DNA of 64,000 nt from an uncultured Clostridia bacterium (GTDB lineage Bacteria; Bacillota; Clostridia; UBA1381), in assembly GCA_934476075.1 (NCBI GenBank), contig CAKSNH010000003.1, forward strand, positions 62,001 to 126,000, read 5' to 3'. Below are positions 41,153-50,313 of this stretch, one piece after another. A program made the position numbers and the translations under genes. Position 1 is the first letter of the stretch. Each line of letters opens with the position of its first letter. Below the pieces are notes generated by a model. The model was not told the DNA's origin and did no database searches. It was given only the letters and a program-made list of their open reading frames with translations.

Positions 41153-42329
41153 AGACCATACAGACTATCTGAATAAGAGAAATTCTTTGATTGAACAGGC
41201 ACAGGAATTTTTGAAAGCGGAAAAGCAGGACGAGTACAAGGCGAAATTCAAGGAGATTGAAACGCTTGACAGCGACTACAAGGATTTTGCCGAGGAACAG
41301 GCGAATTTGAAAGCATTGCAGGGCGGTGCAAAGCCGAGTATTAAGCTTGACGGCAATTTTAAGGAGGGAGCACAGAATATGTTTGATACAATCGAGTACA
41401 GAAACGCATTTATGCAGAATGTTCTGCACGGTAAGGCAATTCCGAACGAGTATTTGAACAGTGACGCAAATACAAAAACTTCGGACGCAGGAGCGGTAAT
41501 TCCGACAACGGTACTTGACAGAATTATCGACAAGATGGAAAGCGTGGGAATGATTTTGCCTTTGGTTACACGCACAGCATACAAAGGCGGACTGACAATC
41601 CCGACTTCGAGCGTTAAGCCGACAGCAAGCTGGGTTGCCGAGGGAGTTGGCAGTGACAGACAAAAGAAATCGACAGGCTCAATCACATTCGCATACCACA
41701 AACTGCGTTGTGCGGTGTCGGTATCTTGGGAAACCGAAACAATGGCATTATCCGCATTTGAAACCGCTTTTGTAAACAATGTAGCCGAGGCGATGACCAA
41801 GGCACTCGAACAGGCGATTATTTCGGGCGACGGTTCGGGCAAGCCGAAAGGGATTTTAGCCGAAACCGTTGTGACGGGACAAAACGTGGACGTTGCCGAA
41901 GGGGCAAGCATTACATATGCTGATTTGTGCGACATGGAATCAAAGCTGCCGCTTGCATACGAAAACGGTGCGGTATGGCTGATGACCAAGGCAACGTTTA
42001 TGAAGATTATCGCAATTACGGACAGTGACGGTCAGCCAATCGCAAGAGTGAACTACGGTATCGGCGGTAAGCCGGAACGCACTGTTTTGGGCAGAACGGT
42101 TGTGCTTAACGATTATATGCCAAGCTATTCGGCAACGGTGTCGGCGGATACGGTTATTGCGTGCCTGTTTAACATGACCGATTATGTGCTGAACACTAAT
42201 CTTGATGTGACAATTAAAAAGTATGAGGATAACGATACGGACGATATTGTCACAAAGGCGATTATGCTTGTTGACGGTAAGGTGGTTGACAAAAATTCGC
42301 TTGTTACCATGACACTAAAAAACGCATAA
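41139..42329 (+). CDS. Major capsid protein (HK97 fold), zero-frame product
   Basis: A 396-aa precursor: N-terminal coiled-coil delta domain (~1-85, TDYLNKRNSLIEQAQEF), cleavage region, then HK97 fold (TTVLDRIIDKMESVGMILP, GLTIPTSSVKPTASWVAEG, ALEQAIISGDGSGKPKGIL). GGGAG before the ATG. Its last codons contain the slippery heptamer described below. Confidence 0.95.
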   Translation: MKFFKDHTDYLNKRNSLIEQAQEFLKAEKQDEYKAKFKEIETLDSDYKDFAEEQANLKALQGGAKPSIKLDGNFKEGAQNMFDTIEYRNAFMQNVLHGKAIPNEYLNSDANTKTSDAGAVIPTTVLDRIIDKMESVGMILPLVTRTAYKGGLTIPTSSVKPTASWVAEGVGSDRQKKSTGSITFAYHKLRCAVSVSWETETMALSAFETAFVNNVAEAMTKALEQAIISGDGSGKPKGILAETVVTGQNVDVAEGASITYADLCDMESKLPLAYENGAVWLMTKATFMKIIAITDSDGQPIARVNYGIGGKPERTVLGRTVVLNDYMPSYSATVSADTVIACLFNMTDYVLNTNLDVTIKKYEDNDTDDIVTKAIMLVDGKVVDKNSLVTMTLKNA

Positions 42330-42481
42330 ACGCTGATACCGAAAAGACATATACAAGCGAGGAGCTTAATTCCCTTACCGTAGCCGAAATTAAGATTTTG
42401 GCTGACGAGTTAGGATATAGTATCAGCGGAAGTACGAAGTCGGCATTGATTGACAGTTTTTTGAATGAACAGGGAGCGTGA
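42317..42481 (+). CDS. -1 frame extension of the capsid gene with HeH/LEM-like domain (predicted programmed frameshift)
   Basis: A-AAA-AAC at 42317-42323 lies in the correct zero-frame phase two codons before the capsid stop. A -1 slip gives 52 more residues to 42481, including TYTSEELNSLTVAEIKILADE with LGYSISGSTKSALIDSFL, a HeH/LEM-like helix-extended-helix domain. No ATG, GTG or TTG precedes the domain in this frame (an upstream TGA closes it), so independent translation is unlikely. The same heptamer is used at 44585. A frameshift mutation in a fused gene is the alternative. Confidence 0.65.
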   Translation, partial: KKRINADTEKTYTSEELNSLTVAEIKILADELGYSISGSTKSALIDSFLNEQGA

Positions 42482-42485
42482 TTTT

Positions 42486-42764
42486 ATGCTTGAAAAGGTG
42501 AAATTGGCACTGCCGATAAAATCTGACGCATACAATGACGATATTTCACAGTTAATAAGTGCCTGCAAGATTGATTTGGGTCTTGCGGGCATAAACAAAA
42601 TATCAGATACAGACAGTTTGACGGTGCAAGCGGTGATTTTCTACTGCAAAGCGTATTTCAGGGCAACGGACACAACGTCGGAACGCTACAAAAAAGCATA
42701 TGAAAATCTTAAAAATGCAATGGCTTTATCGGGCGAATATACGGAGGCGGTCAGCGATGTTTGA
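42486..42764 (+). CDS. Head-tail connector (gp6-like adaptor)
   Basis: A 92-aa all-helical protein; start 42486 after GGGAG. KLALPIKSDAYNDDISQLI, SACKIDLGLAGI and AVIFYCKAYFRA match the gp6/YqbG-type adaptor family that sits under the portal. Confidence 0.85.
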   Translation: MLEKVKLALPIKSDAYNDDISQLISACKIDLGLAGINKISDTDSLTVQAVIFYCKAYFRATDTTSERYKKAYENLKNAMALSGEYTEAVSDV

Positions 42765-43050
42765 TGTGGCTTATCTAATTAGTGAGGAAACGGCGGTTGA
42801 CAACATCGGCAACGAGATAAAAAAGCAATCCGAAAATGAAGTGTTTATCGAGGTGGCGAGCGTTTCACAGAATGAATTTTACAAGTCCGCACAAAGCGGT
42901 TTAAGACCCGAATACAAATTTACATTGTTTTCGGCAGACTACGGCGGACAGGAGAAAATACGATACAATGACGCTGTTTATTACATCTATCGTACATACG
43001 AAAAAGACGAAAAGACGGAATTGTATGTCACGAAAAAGGCGGTGGTGTAA
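42757..43050 (+). CDS. Head closure / stopper protein
   Basis: A 97-aa protein, start 42757 (MFDVAYLISEE) after ACGGAGG, overlapping the adaptor gene. Beta-rich with SVSQNEFYKSAQSGLRPEY and YNDAVYYIYRTYEKDEKTELY as in SPP1 gp16-type head closure proteins. Confidence 0.8.
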   Translation: MFDVAYLISEETAVDNIGNEIKKQSENEVFIEVASVSQNEFYKSAQSGLRPEYKFTLFSADYGGQEKIRYNDAVYYIYRTYEKDEKTELYVTKKAVV

Positions 43051-43424
43051 TGGCGAATGTTGAGGATATGGCGGAAATTATAATACAGGAATTGACAGAC
43101 TATTCAAAGGACGTTGAGGACGCTATGAAATCGGAAATTGAAAAGCTGGGCAAAGATACGGTCGATAATCTGAAAAGCAATCCCAATATACCGATTAAAT
43201 CGGGCAAGTACAAAAAGTCGTTTTATTTAAAGAAAGTGGCGGACGGTTTGGGATTTTGCAGATTTGTTGCGGCGAACAGAAAATATCAGCTGACGCATTT
43301 GTTGGAGTACGGTCACGCAAAGCGAAACGGCGGACGCACAAGAACATATCCGCATTGGCAGCAAGCACAGGAATTAGCAGAGGAATTGCCCGACAGGATT
43401 GCGGAAAGGCTGAATAAATTATGA
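43050..43424 (+). CDS. HK97 gp10-like tail component
   Basis: A 124-aa protein. LKSNPNIPIKSGKYKKSF and HLLEYGHAKRNGGRTRTYPH are the hallmark of the HK97 gp10-type family of head-tail joining/tail completion proteins. ATG overlaps the preceding stop. Confidence 0.88.
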   Translation: MANVEDMAEIIIQELTDYSKDVEDAMKSEIEKLGKDTVDNLKSNPNIPIKSGKYKKSFYLKKVADGLGFCRFVAANRKYQLTHLLEYGHAKRNGGRTRTYPHWQQAQELAEELPDRIAERLNKL

Positions 43425-43738
43425 CATCAGAGAAGATTGCACAGTTATTGAAAACGCTTGATATACCGTTTCGGTACAAGGTTTTCGGGGAAACTCCCAC
43501 ACCGCCGTATATCGTATATTATGCGGATAAGGAAAGCCGGTACGGCAGTGACGATATGAATTTATTGGCGGAAAGGGAGATTATAATTGAGCTTTACACC
43601 GATAAAAAGGATTTGGAGATTGAAAGCAGGATTGATAAGTTATTTGAGAATTATTCGTTTGTGAAATATGAAAATTATATCGACAGCGAGCGTGTGTTTG
43701 AAACGGCTTATCATGTGACATTTATTGATAAGATTTAG
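43421..43738 (+). CDS. Tail terminator / minor tail protein
   Basis: A 105-aa protein, ATGA overlap with the preceding gene. PFRYKVFGETPTPPYIVYY and EIIIELYTDKKDLEIESRID resemble the tail completion family between gp10 and the major tail protein. Assigned by position and pattern. Confidence 0.75.
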   Translation: MTSEKIAQLLKTLDIPFRYKVFGETPTPPYIVYYADKESRYGSDDMNLLAEREIIIELYTDKKDLEIESRIDKLFENYSFVKYENYIDSERVFETAYHVTFIDKI

Positions 43739-43749
43739 GAGGAATTAAT

Positions 43750-44289
43750 ATGGCGGCAAAAGAGAGAATTGCACTCGGGAGCGGTAAATTGTATGTGGCG
43801 GAACATTCGGACAGTACAGAGCCGAGTGTGGAAACGTTGAAAAAGGACGCAAATGAAATGGCGAAAATTTCGGGCGGTGCGACATTGGAATACACACCGA
43901 CTGCATATACGGCAAAATCCGATGACGGTGCGGTTTCAAAAACCGTTATAACCGAGGAAGAAGGGAAATTAAATTGCGGTATCTGTACGATTAACGGCGA
44001 TATTATGGGCAAGATTGTGTCGACCGCAAGCGTATCTGAGGCAGAGGGCAAGACGGTTGTTAAAATCGGAGGTATCGACAATGACAACGGCAAGTCTTAC
44101 GATGTTTTGTTTTATCATACCGATAAAGCCGACGGCGATATTGCGGTGATGATTGTCGGCAAGAATACAAAAGGTTTGTCGATGGCATTTACCAAGGACA
44201 AGGAAACGATTACAAATCTTGAATTTTTGGCAGAGCCGATGGACGAAAGCGGTCATTTGGCAGCGGTAGAATTTTATGATGTGCAATAG
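43750..44289 (+). CDS. Major tail protein
   Basis: A 179-aa tube protein. RIALGSGKLYVAEHSDS, KISGGATLEYTPTAYTAK and a beta-sandwich pattern fit siphovirus major tail proteins (phi13 family type). AGGAGG before the ATG. Followed by the tail chaperone genes. Confidence 0.85.
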   Translation: MAAKERIALGSGKLYVAEHSDSTEPSVETLKKDANEMAKISGGATLEYTPTAYTAKSDDGAVSKTVITEEEGKLNCGICTINGDIMGKIVSTASVSEAEGKTVVKIGGIDNDNGKSYDVLFYHTDKADGDIAVMIVGKNTKGLSMAFTKDKETITNLEFLAEPMDESGHLAAVEFYDVQ

Positions 44290-44300
44290 GAGATTGAAAG

Positions 44301-44600
44301 ATGCTTAATTTAAATGAATTGAACATAAGAACATTTGATGTGAAATTGAAAAGCGGTGAAGTGCTACATATCAATCCGCCGAAAGTTAAGGTTTTGAGAA
44401 AGACGCAGGATTTATTGAAAAAGTCGGACAAGGATATTGAATTGATTGTTGACGCAACGGTTATGGTGCTAAACAGCAATTCAAAAAAGAAAGTTTTTGA
44501 CCGAAAATACGTTGAGGAAAACTTTGATGTGAACGATATTGTTAAGGTTTTGCAAGGGTATCTGGCTTGGGTGGCTCAAATTCAAAAAAACCCAAACTGA
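44301..44600 (+). CDS. Tail assembly chaperone, zero-frame product (gpG analogue)
   Basis: A 99-aa protein; contains FDVKLKSGEVLHINPPKVKV and ends AWVAQIQKNPN. It carries A-AAA-AAC at 44585-44591 three codons before its stop, in phase for -1 frameshifting as in lambda gpG/gpGT. Confidence 0.85.
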   Translation: MLNLNELNIRTFDVKLKSGEVLHINPPKVKVLRKTQDLLKKSDKDIELIVDATVMVLNSNSKKKVFDRKYVEENFDVNDIVKVLQGYLAWVAQIQKNPN

Positions 44601-44869
44601 AAGTCCCTTATTGTCATACGGAAAATGAGGATAAGGGTGACAGATACGAACTTTTTACTATGTCGGAGCACATTATACACGAATACACAGGCTTGAATTT
44701 CAATGAAATTGCGGAGCTTGATATAGCGGAATATTGCTTATACCGCCGTGAGGGGTATATTGCCAAGCTACGGCAAACCGAGAGCGGACGGGACTATTTG
44801 GAGAAGTGCTGGTATTTAGAGCAGACAAAGGCGGACAAGTCTGCACTAAGAAAATTTTTGAGAGGATAG
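44585..44869 (+). CDS. Tail assembly chaperone, -1 frameshift extension (T part of gpGT analogue)
   Basis: Continues from the heptamer as KKPKLKVPYCHTENEDKGDR and on to 44869 (about 94 codons). The slip joins QIQK- directly to KPKLK. No ribosome site belongs to this frame, so it should appear only as a fusion with the upstream protein. Lies directly before the tape measure gene, as the frameshifted chaperone of long-tailed phages nearly always does. Confidence 0.85.
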   Translation, partial: KKPKLKVPYCHTENEDKGDRYELFTMSEHIIHEYTGLNFNEIAELDIAEYCLYRREGYIAKLRQTESGRDYLEKCWYLEQTKADKSALRKFLRG

Positions 44870-44905
44870 GACGGGTTCGTCCTATTTTCTCGGAAAGGAG
44901 GAAAT

Positions 44906-47506
44906 ATGGCAGGAAGTATAAAGGGTATTACCGTTGAAATCGGCGGTAATACAACGGGTTTATCAAAGGCATTGGGCGGTGTGAACAAGGAAATCAATTC
45001 CACGCAGTCCGAGTTAAAACAGGTTGAAAAATTATTGAAATTAGACCCGACAAATACAACATTGCTTGCACAGAAACAAGAATTGCTTGCCAAAAGCATA
45101 TCATCGGCAAAGGATAAATTGGACACCTTAAAAACGGCACAGGAGCAAGTCGAAAAGCAGTTTGCAGGCGGTGAGATTGACGAGGGTCAGTACAGAGCAT
45201 TTCAGCGTGAGATTGTGTCGGCGGAAAATCAGCTGAAAAAGTTTGAGGGAAATTTAAACAGTACCGAAACTCAAATGAAGGATATGGGCGACAGTGCAAA
45301 AGATACTGAGGGCAAAGTAGACAAGCTCGGCGACAGTGCCAAGACCGCCGGCGATAAGGCGGAAAAGGGCGGCAAGGGTTTTGAAATGTTTAAATCCGCA
45401 GCCGGGGCAATCGGCAAAGGACTTATGGCGATAGGTTCGGCTGGAATAGCCGCAGGCGGTGCATTGGCTAAAATAGGCTATGAGGCAGGAGTAAGTGCGG
45501 ACGATATAAATACACTATCAAAACAGACGGGAATTTCAACAAATGAAATTCAGCGTTTGCAGTATGCAACGGATTTGATAGATATTCCGCTTGAAACGGT
45601 AACAGGTTCATTGGCAAAACTGACAAAAAACATGAATACCGCCGCAAGTGGCAGCGGAAGTGCATACGAGGCATTTAAAACATTGGGCGTCAGCATAACA
45701 GATACAAACGGAGCATTGCGAAATAATAAAGATGTTTTCAACGATGCAATTAACGCATTGGGGTCAATGGAAAATGAAACACAGCGTGATGCGTTGGCTA
45801 TGCAGATTTTCGGCAAGTCCGCACAAGATTTAAATCCTTTAATTTTGGGCGGTGCGGACGCACTTCAAGAATTGGGAGATAATGCAGAGGCGGCGGGACT
45901 TATCTTGTCACAGGACGCATTGAACAGTGCAAATGCTTTTAATGACTGCATAGATACTTTAAAGGCTAATACAAAAGGTGCATTGTTAAGTTTGGGAACT
46001 GAAATCGGTACACAGTTATTGCCTATGATTACGAGTGCTACCGATGAAATATCCAATTTGACGGGCGGTTTGGTTACGTCATTTCAAGAAGGCGGATTTA
46101 CAGGATTAATTGATGAAATAGGCAATATAATATCTGAATTATTGACAAAGATAACGGAGCAAATTCCAAATGTAATAAATATCGGTATGACATTAATTCA
46201 GTCTTTGATAGATGGTATACAAAGCAGTCTGCCGCAGATAACATCATCAGCGTCAAATATATTGACAATGTTTTTAGATGGTATATTGGAAATGTTACCC
46301 CAACTACTGCAAATAGGAATAGACATAATTGTCAATTTGATTAATGGTATATCACAACAGCTGCCGGAACTATTTATTGAGGCGGCATATTGCATAACTG
46401 AACTTGTAAATACATTGCTTGACAATATTGACCAAATTATTGACGCCGGAATAAATTTGATTTTAGCTTTAATTGACGGGTTAATATATGCAATACCAAT
46501 GCTTGTTGAAAAAGCTCCCGAAATAGTTGAAAAATTATGTGGGGCACTTATCAGAAATTTCCCGAAGATTATCAATGCAGGCGGCGAATTAATAGGAAAC
46601 CTGATAGCAGGCATTGTTGGAAATTTTCCCGATTTAATCGCAGCGGCACGAAACGTAGTAAGCACAGTGAAAGAAACATTGATTAATCTATTTACAAGTG
46701 TAATACCACAGACGGGAAAACATTTGGTTGAAGGTATATTTAAAGGTATTTCGGATAATAAACTTTGGTTATTGTCTAAATTAAAAGAATGGTGCACAAG
46801 TGTATTAGACGGAATTAAAGCGTTTTTCGGTATTCATTCACCGTCAAGATATACCGCCGAATTCGGTAAATATCTGGTACAGGGCTTGGCGGTGGGTATC
46901 ACCGAGGATATGTCGGCAGAGAAAGCATTGGAGCAAAAATGTAAGAATTTATCCGATATTTTAAAGGATTTCACCGATACATCAGACTTGATTATTTCGG
47001 GAGCGGAAAAGGAATATAATCTTTGGGAAATGCAAAATCAAAATGCGACCGAGGACGAAAAACTTGCAAAAAAGGCTCAAATGCTGACCAAACAGTTGAA
47101 CAATCAAGAGGATAAAATAAAGGCGACAAATGACGCTTTATGGGAGTGCCGGCAGCTCACGGGCGAAAACAGCGACGAAAGTTTGAAATTGAAAAATCAG
47201 TTATTGGACGAACAGATTGCATATGAAAAATTAACGCAGTCCATAAACGAAAATTCACAGGCAAGAGCGGAAAATAATGCGTCAAAGTATGCGGCATTTT
47301 TGGACTACAAGGATAAATTCGGCGGATATTTAAACAGCGTCGGCATATCCGACAGCGAGATTGACGCCGCCGCACGAAAATCATCGGGGTACACAGGCAC
47401 AACGGTCGTAAACAACAATTACGGTGTCACACCGCAGACTGCATACACCGTTGCACAGGGCACGAAAAGGACGCTCAACAATTTAGTTATGGCGGGAGTG
47501 GTTTAA
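44906..47506 (+). CDS. Tail tape measure protein
   Basis: An 866-aa protein, the longest phage gene here. N-terminal coiled coil (ITVEIGGNTTGLSKALGGVN, SELKQVEKLLKLD), a Gly/Ala-rich membrane-like segment (~155-190), amphipathic hydrophobic helices (~340-600) and a C-terminal coiled coil (~700-800). Length sets a tail of moderate size. AAAGGAGG before the ATG. Confidence 0.92.
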   Translation: MAGSIKGITVEIGGNTTGLSKALGGVNKEINSTQSELKQVEKLLKLDPTNTTLLAQKQELLAKSISSAKDKLDTLKTAQEQVEKQFAGGEIDEGQYRAFQREIVSAENQLKKFEGNLNSTETQMKDMGDSAKDTEGKVDKLGDSAKTAGDKAEKGGKGFEMFKSAAGAIGKGLMAIGSAGIAAGGALAKIGYEAGVSADDINTLSKQTGISTNEIQRLQYATDLIDIPLETVTGSLAKLTKNMNTAASGSGSAYEAFKTLGVSITDTNGALRNNKDVFNDAINALGSMENETQRDALAMQIFGKSAQDLNPLILGGADALQELGDNAEAAGLILSQDALNSANAFNDCIDTLKANTKGALLSLGTEIGTQLLPMITSATDEISNLTGGLVTSFQEGGFTGLIDEIGNIISELLTKITEQIPNVINIGMTLIQSLIDGIQSSLPQITSSASNILTMFLDGILEMLPQLLQIGIDIIVNLINGISQQLPELFIEAAYCITELVNTLLDNIDQIIDAGINLILALIDGLIYAIPMLVEKAPEIVEKLCGALIRNFPKIINAGGELIGNLIAGIVGNFPDLIAAARNVVSTVKETLINLFTSVIPQTGKHLVEGIFKGISDNKLWLLSKLKEWCTSVLDGIKAFFGIHSPSRYTAEFGKYLVQGLAVGITEDMSAEKALEQKCKNLSDILKDFTDTSDLIISGAEKEYNLWEMQNQNATEDEKLAKKAQMLTKQLNNQEDKIKATNDALWECRQLTGENSDESLKLKNQLLDEQIAYEKLTQSINENSQARAENNASKYAAFLDYKDKFGGYLNSVGISDSEIDAAARKSSGYTGTTVVNNNYGVTPQTAYTVAQGTKRTLNNLVMAGVV

Positions 47507-47507
47507 T

Positions 47508-48374
47508 ATGCGAATTTTAAAATACAACGGGATTGAATTTTCAAGCAAGTCAAAATATGTTGTGTCGGAATTTGACACGGGCACAACAGACACATCTTAC
47601 ACCGACATTGAATATGTCAATCGTGACGGTTCAAAGCGGACAAACGTATTTTACGCAAACAATCAGATAACGTTAAACGGCTTTATCAATGCGAATAATA
47701 AGGCTGAATTTGAGGTTTTACGCAGAAAATTAATTCATGCGATAAATCCCAAAAAGGAAATTCCGCTATACTTAAATTCCGGCAGAATAAAAGCGTTCGT
47801 ACCCGGTTTTGCAAGCCTTAAATGGGCGAAACAATACGGAAATCACTTGCAGTATTTCACGGTGACATTTGATGTGCCGAGCTTTTATTGGCTGAGTCAA
47901 AATGTGTTTGAAAAGGATTTATTGTATGTGAACAAGAAAATATCAAGCCCGTTCACGTTCACCGATGACGGAAACGGAAAAATATTTTCGACAAGGGATA
48001 TTACATCGAATATCATAAACAACGGCGATGAATCTGCGGACATTAAAATAACGCTGTCCGTCAAAAAGAATGACACAAATCAGTCCGACAGCAACAACAT
48101 GATTGTTTTGAGAAATGAAACGGACAAAAAGCAACTGGCGTTGAATTACAGACTGTCGCACGGCGAGATTATCACGTTTGACATGGAGAACACAAGCATT
48201 GTAAGCAGTAAAAACGGCAATATAATTAAATATATTGTTGATGTTTATGACAGTGTGCGGAGCGAATTTTTCAACATCGATGTTGGTAAAAGTCTGATAA
48301 AGTGCGATATTGCAAATAAGAATTTTAACGGCTGTGCGATATTATCTTTTCGTGAAAAATACAGGGGGATTTGA
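47508..48374 (+). CDS. Distal tail protein (Dit type)
   Basis: A 288-aa protein. N-terminal FSSKSKYVVSEFDTGTTDTS with YTDIEYVNRDGSKRTNVFY is the SPP1 gp19.1/Dit N-terminal pattern; galectin-like C-terminal part. Ring at tail tip connecting tube to receptor-binding parts. Two bases after the tape measure stop. Confidence 0.88.
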   Translation: MRILKYNGIEFSSKSKYVVSEFDTGTTDTSYTDIEYVNRDGSKRTNVFYANNQITLNGFINANNKAEFEVLRRKLIHAINPKKEIPLYLNSGRIKAFVPGFASLKWAKQYGNHLQYFTVTFDVPSFYWLSQNVFEKDLLYVNKKISSPFTFTDDGNGKIFSTRDITSNIINNGDESADIKITLSVKKNDTNQSDSNNMIVLRNETDKKQLALNYRLSHGEIITFDMENTSIVSSKNGNIIKYIVDVYDSVRSEFFNIDVGKSLIKCDIANKNFNGCAILSFREKYRGI

Positions 48375-48376
48375 TT

Positions 48377-49357
48377 ATGATTTTTATATACAATCCCGAT
48401 ACGCTTGAAAAATCGGACATTTTGGTGAACACAACATCAATTCAATGGACAGAGCGGTTTTATGAGGCAGGCGGTTTTGAAATTCATTTTGACGAGGACA
48501 ACGAGCACTTAATTCGTGGGAATATTGTGAGTTTTGGCGGTATGTTCGGCAAAATTGAAAAGGTGTCAAAGACTTTTAACGATATTGCAATCTTCGGCTA
48601 TGATATGAAGGTGCTTGCAAAACAACGCTTTTGCATGGGACGTGAATTTGAAAGTACCGACGTTGAAACTGTTTTCAAAACATTGATTGACGAAAATATG
48701 ATTAATGCAAGTGACGAGGGCAGAAATATTCCGCTTTTATCGCTTGCGGAAAATCGGCACACGGGCGATGAAATTGATTACAAAATCGAGAATAAAACGT
48801 TGTCGGAGGTGTTTAATGAGTTGGCATTGAAGTATGAAATCGGGTATTCGTTTTCGGTTGATAACGGATATATTTTTGATGTTAAAAAGGGTACGAACCG
48901 TTCCGGCGACATTATATTTTCAAGGGATTTTAACAATATTGACAATGTGGAGTATGCTGATGACGGCTTGAATGAGATTAATTTTGCATACAGCAAAAAG
49001 GAAATTACGGACGAGGACGGGAACGGTACGGGGACATATAATATTCTGACTTTCGGAACGGCGAAAGGTATCGGACGCTATGAGGGGTACTGCGAAAATG
49101 CGGACGATGCGGAAAATTATATTGCGGAAAATTCGGCACAGGAAACTTTGACGGGCGAGATTGCCGACAGTACGGCAAATTTAAAGTATGGCATTGATTA
49201 TTTTTTGGGCGACTATGTTACCGTGCGATTTGGCGATATGTCGGCAGTCAAGCAGATTACCGAGGTCAAGCACGTCTGCGAAAAGGCAAACAACAAGATT
49301 GATATAATTTTCGGTACGGAAAAAAACAATCCGATTAAAAAATTACTTAAAACATGA
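48377..49357 (+). CDS. Tail-associated protein, ReqiPepy6 Gp37-like
   Basis: A 326-aa baseplate/tail-tip protein. The start at 48377 (MIFIYNPDTLEKSD) has AGGGGG at proper distance. IQWTERFYEAGGFEIHF, YDMKVLAKQRF and NYIAENSAQETLTGEI correspond to the siphovirus Gp37-like family that replaces Tal N-terminal domains. Overlaps the Dit gene end by the shared TGATT. Confidence 0.8.
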   Translation: MIFIYNPDTLEKSDILVNTTSIQWTERFYEAGGFEIHFDEDNEHLIRGNIVSFGGMFGKIEKVSKTFNDIAIFGYDMKVLAKQRFCMGREFESTDVETVFKTLIDENMINASDEGRNIPLLSLAENRHTGDEIDYKIENKTLSEVFNELALKYEIGYSFSVDNGYIFDVKKGTNRSGDIIFSRDFNNIDNVEYADDGLNEINFAYSKKEITDEDGNGTGTYNILTFGTAKGIGRYEGYCENADDAENYIAENSAQETLTGEIADSTANLKYGIDYFLGDYVTVRFGDMSAVKQITEVKHVCEKANNKIDIIFGTEKNNPIKKLLKT

Positions 49358-49411
49358 TACGTCATGATAGTAAATTCTATGATACATTAATTTCAGAAAG
49401 GAGTGGTGCAT

Positions 49412-50302
49412 ATGGCATATACATTCAGTTTTGCGGACAATGTAAGCTATGGTGCAAGTGACGTGAACAGCGTCATAAACAAAATCGTGACCAAGGGGGT
49501 TGCGGACGTATTCTTTGACGGCGTGAACTACAACACATCGGATTTGAACAAGATTGCCGAAACGGTAGCCGAAAGCGGTATCATATACGGCAGCGGTGCG
49601 AGTATGAAGGTGGTGAGTGAAAATTCGGGGACAGTAAAAGTAACCGCCGGAAGTGCGTTCATGGCGGACGGTGCGAGCGTGACGGTCGACAGTGACGGTG
49701 TGGTGCTCGGTTACACAGAGGGACAGAAAAACTATGTGTACATAAAGAACAATCTATTGTCAAACAACACGATTGATATTGTGTGCGATTTGACGGGCGG
49801 AGGCAGTGACAGTGTGCCTTTGGCGGAGATTTCGGCAGAGGGTGAAATAATCGACACGAGGGAGTTTTGCAAGGGCAAATTGGCGGGCTATCAGTCTAAC
49901 GTGAACCAAACGAAGATTATCGAAGTGCCGTTTTCGATTACCGCTAATGTGTTTGGCGAAAGTCAGACAGTGACGGTGGATTTGGGCGGATACGGTTATT
50001 CGAGGATAGTCAATATCACAAAGGCGGTAAATAACACTGTTGCCGGTCCTACATTGGGATACTGCAATCTGTATGACGGCACATATTACAGTGTGTGCAA
50101 AGGGAACAATGGTATTGATGTACTGACCGACAGGCTGAGTATGTACGCATCTATAACGGCCAAGGGCAATGATACCGTTGATGTTGTGTTTAGCTTGAAC
50201 GGTACGGAGCTTGAATGTACGTTTACGGCGAAGTACGGCAAAAGCAAGGGAGAAACCGACACAAGCTTATTCAGCGGTACGGCAGTATTTTTGATATGTT
50301 AG
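49412..50302 (+). CDS. Phage baseplate/tail fibre-associated protein
   Basis: A 296-aa protein; start 49412 after AAAGGAG. Begins AYTFSFADNVSYGASDVNSV, with beta-rich repeats (ASMKVVSENSGTVKVTAGSA) as in baseplate proteins between Tal and the receptor-binding protein of clostridial siphoviruses. No enzymatic motif seen. Confidence 0.65.
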   Translation: MAYTFSFADNVSYGASDVNSVINKIVTKGVADVFFDGVNYNTSDLNKIAETVAESGIIYGSGASMKVVSENSGTVKVTAGSAFMADGASVTVDSDGVVLGYTEGQKNYVYIKNNLLSNNTIDIVCDLTGGGSDSVPLAEISAEGEIIDTREFCKGKLAGYQSNVNQTKIIEVPFSITANVFGESQTVTVDLGGYGYSRIVNITKAVNNTVAGPTLGYCNLYDGTYYSVCKGNNGIDVLTDRLSMYASITAKGNDTVDVVFSLNGTELECTFTAKYGKSKGETDTSLFSGTAVFLIC

Positions 50303-50313
50303 GGGGACACAAA

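Noticed and set aside
42324..42481. Separate HeH/LEM domain gene after the capsid gene
   Set aside because: No ATG, GTG or TTG before the domain in that frame and no ribosome site; a -1 frameshift at A-AAA-AAC explains it better.
44567..44584. Independent ATG-started gene for the second tail chaperone frame
   Set aside because: The ATG at 44567 lies inside the first gene without Shine-Dalgarno; the slippery heptamer explains expression.
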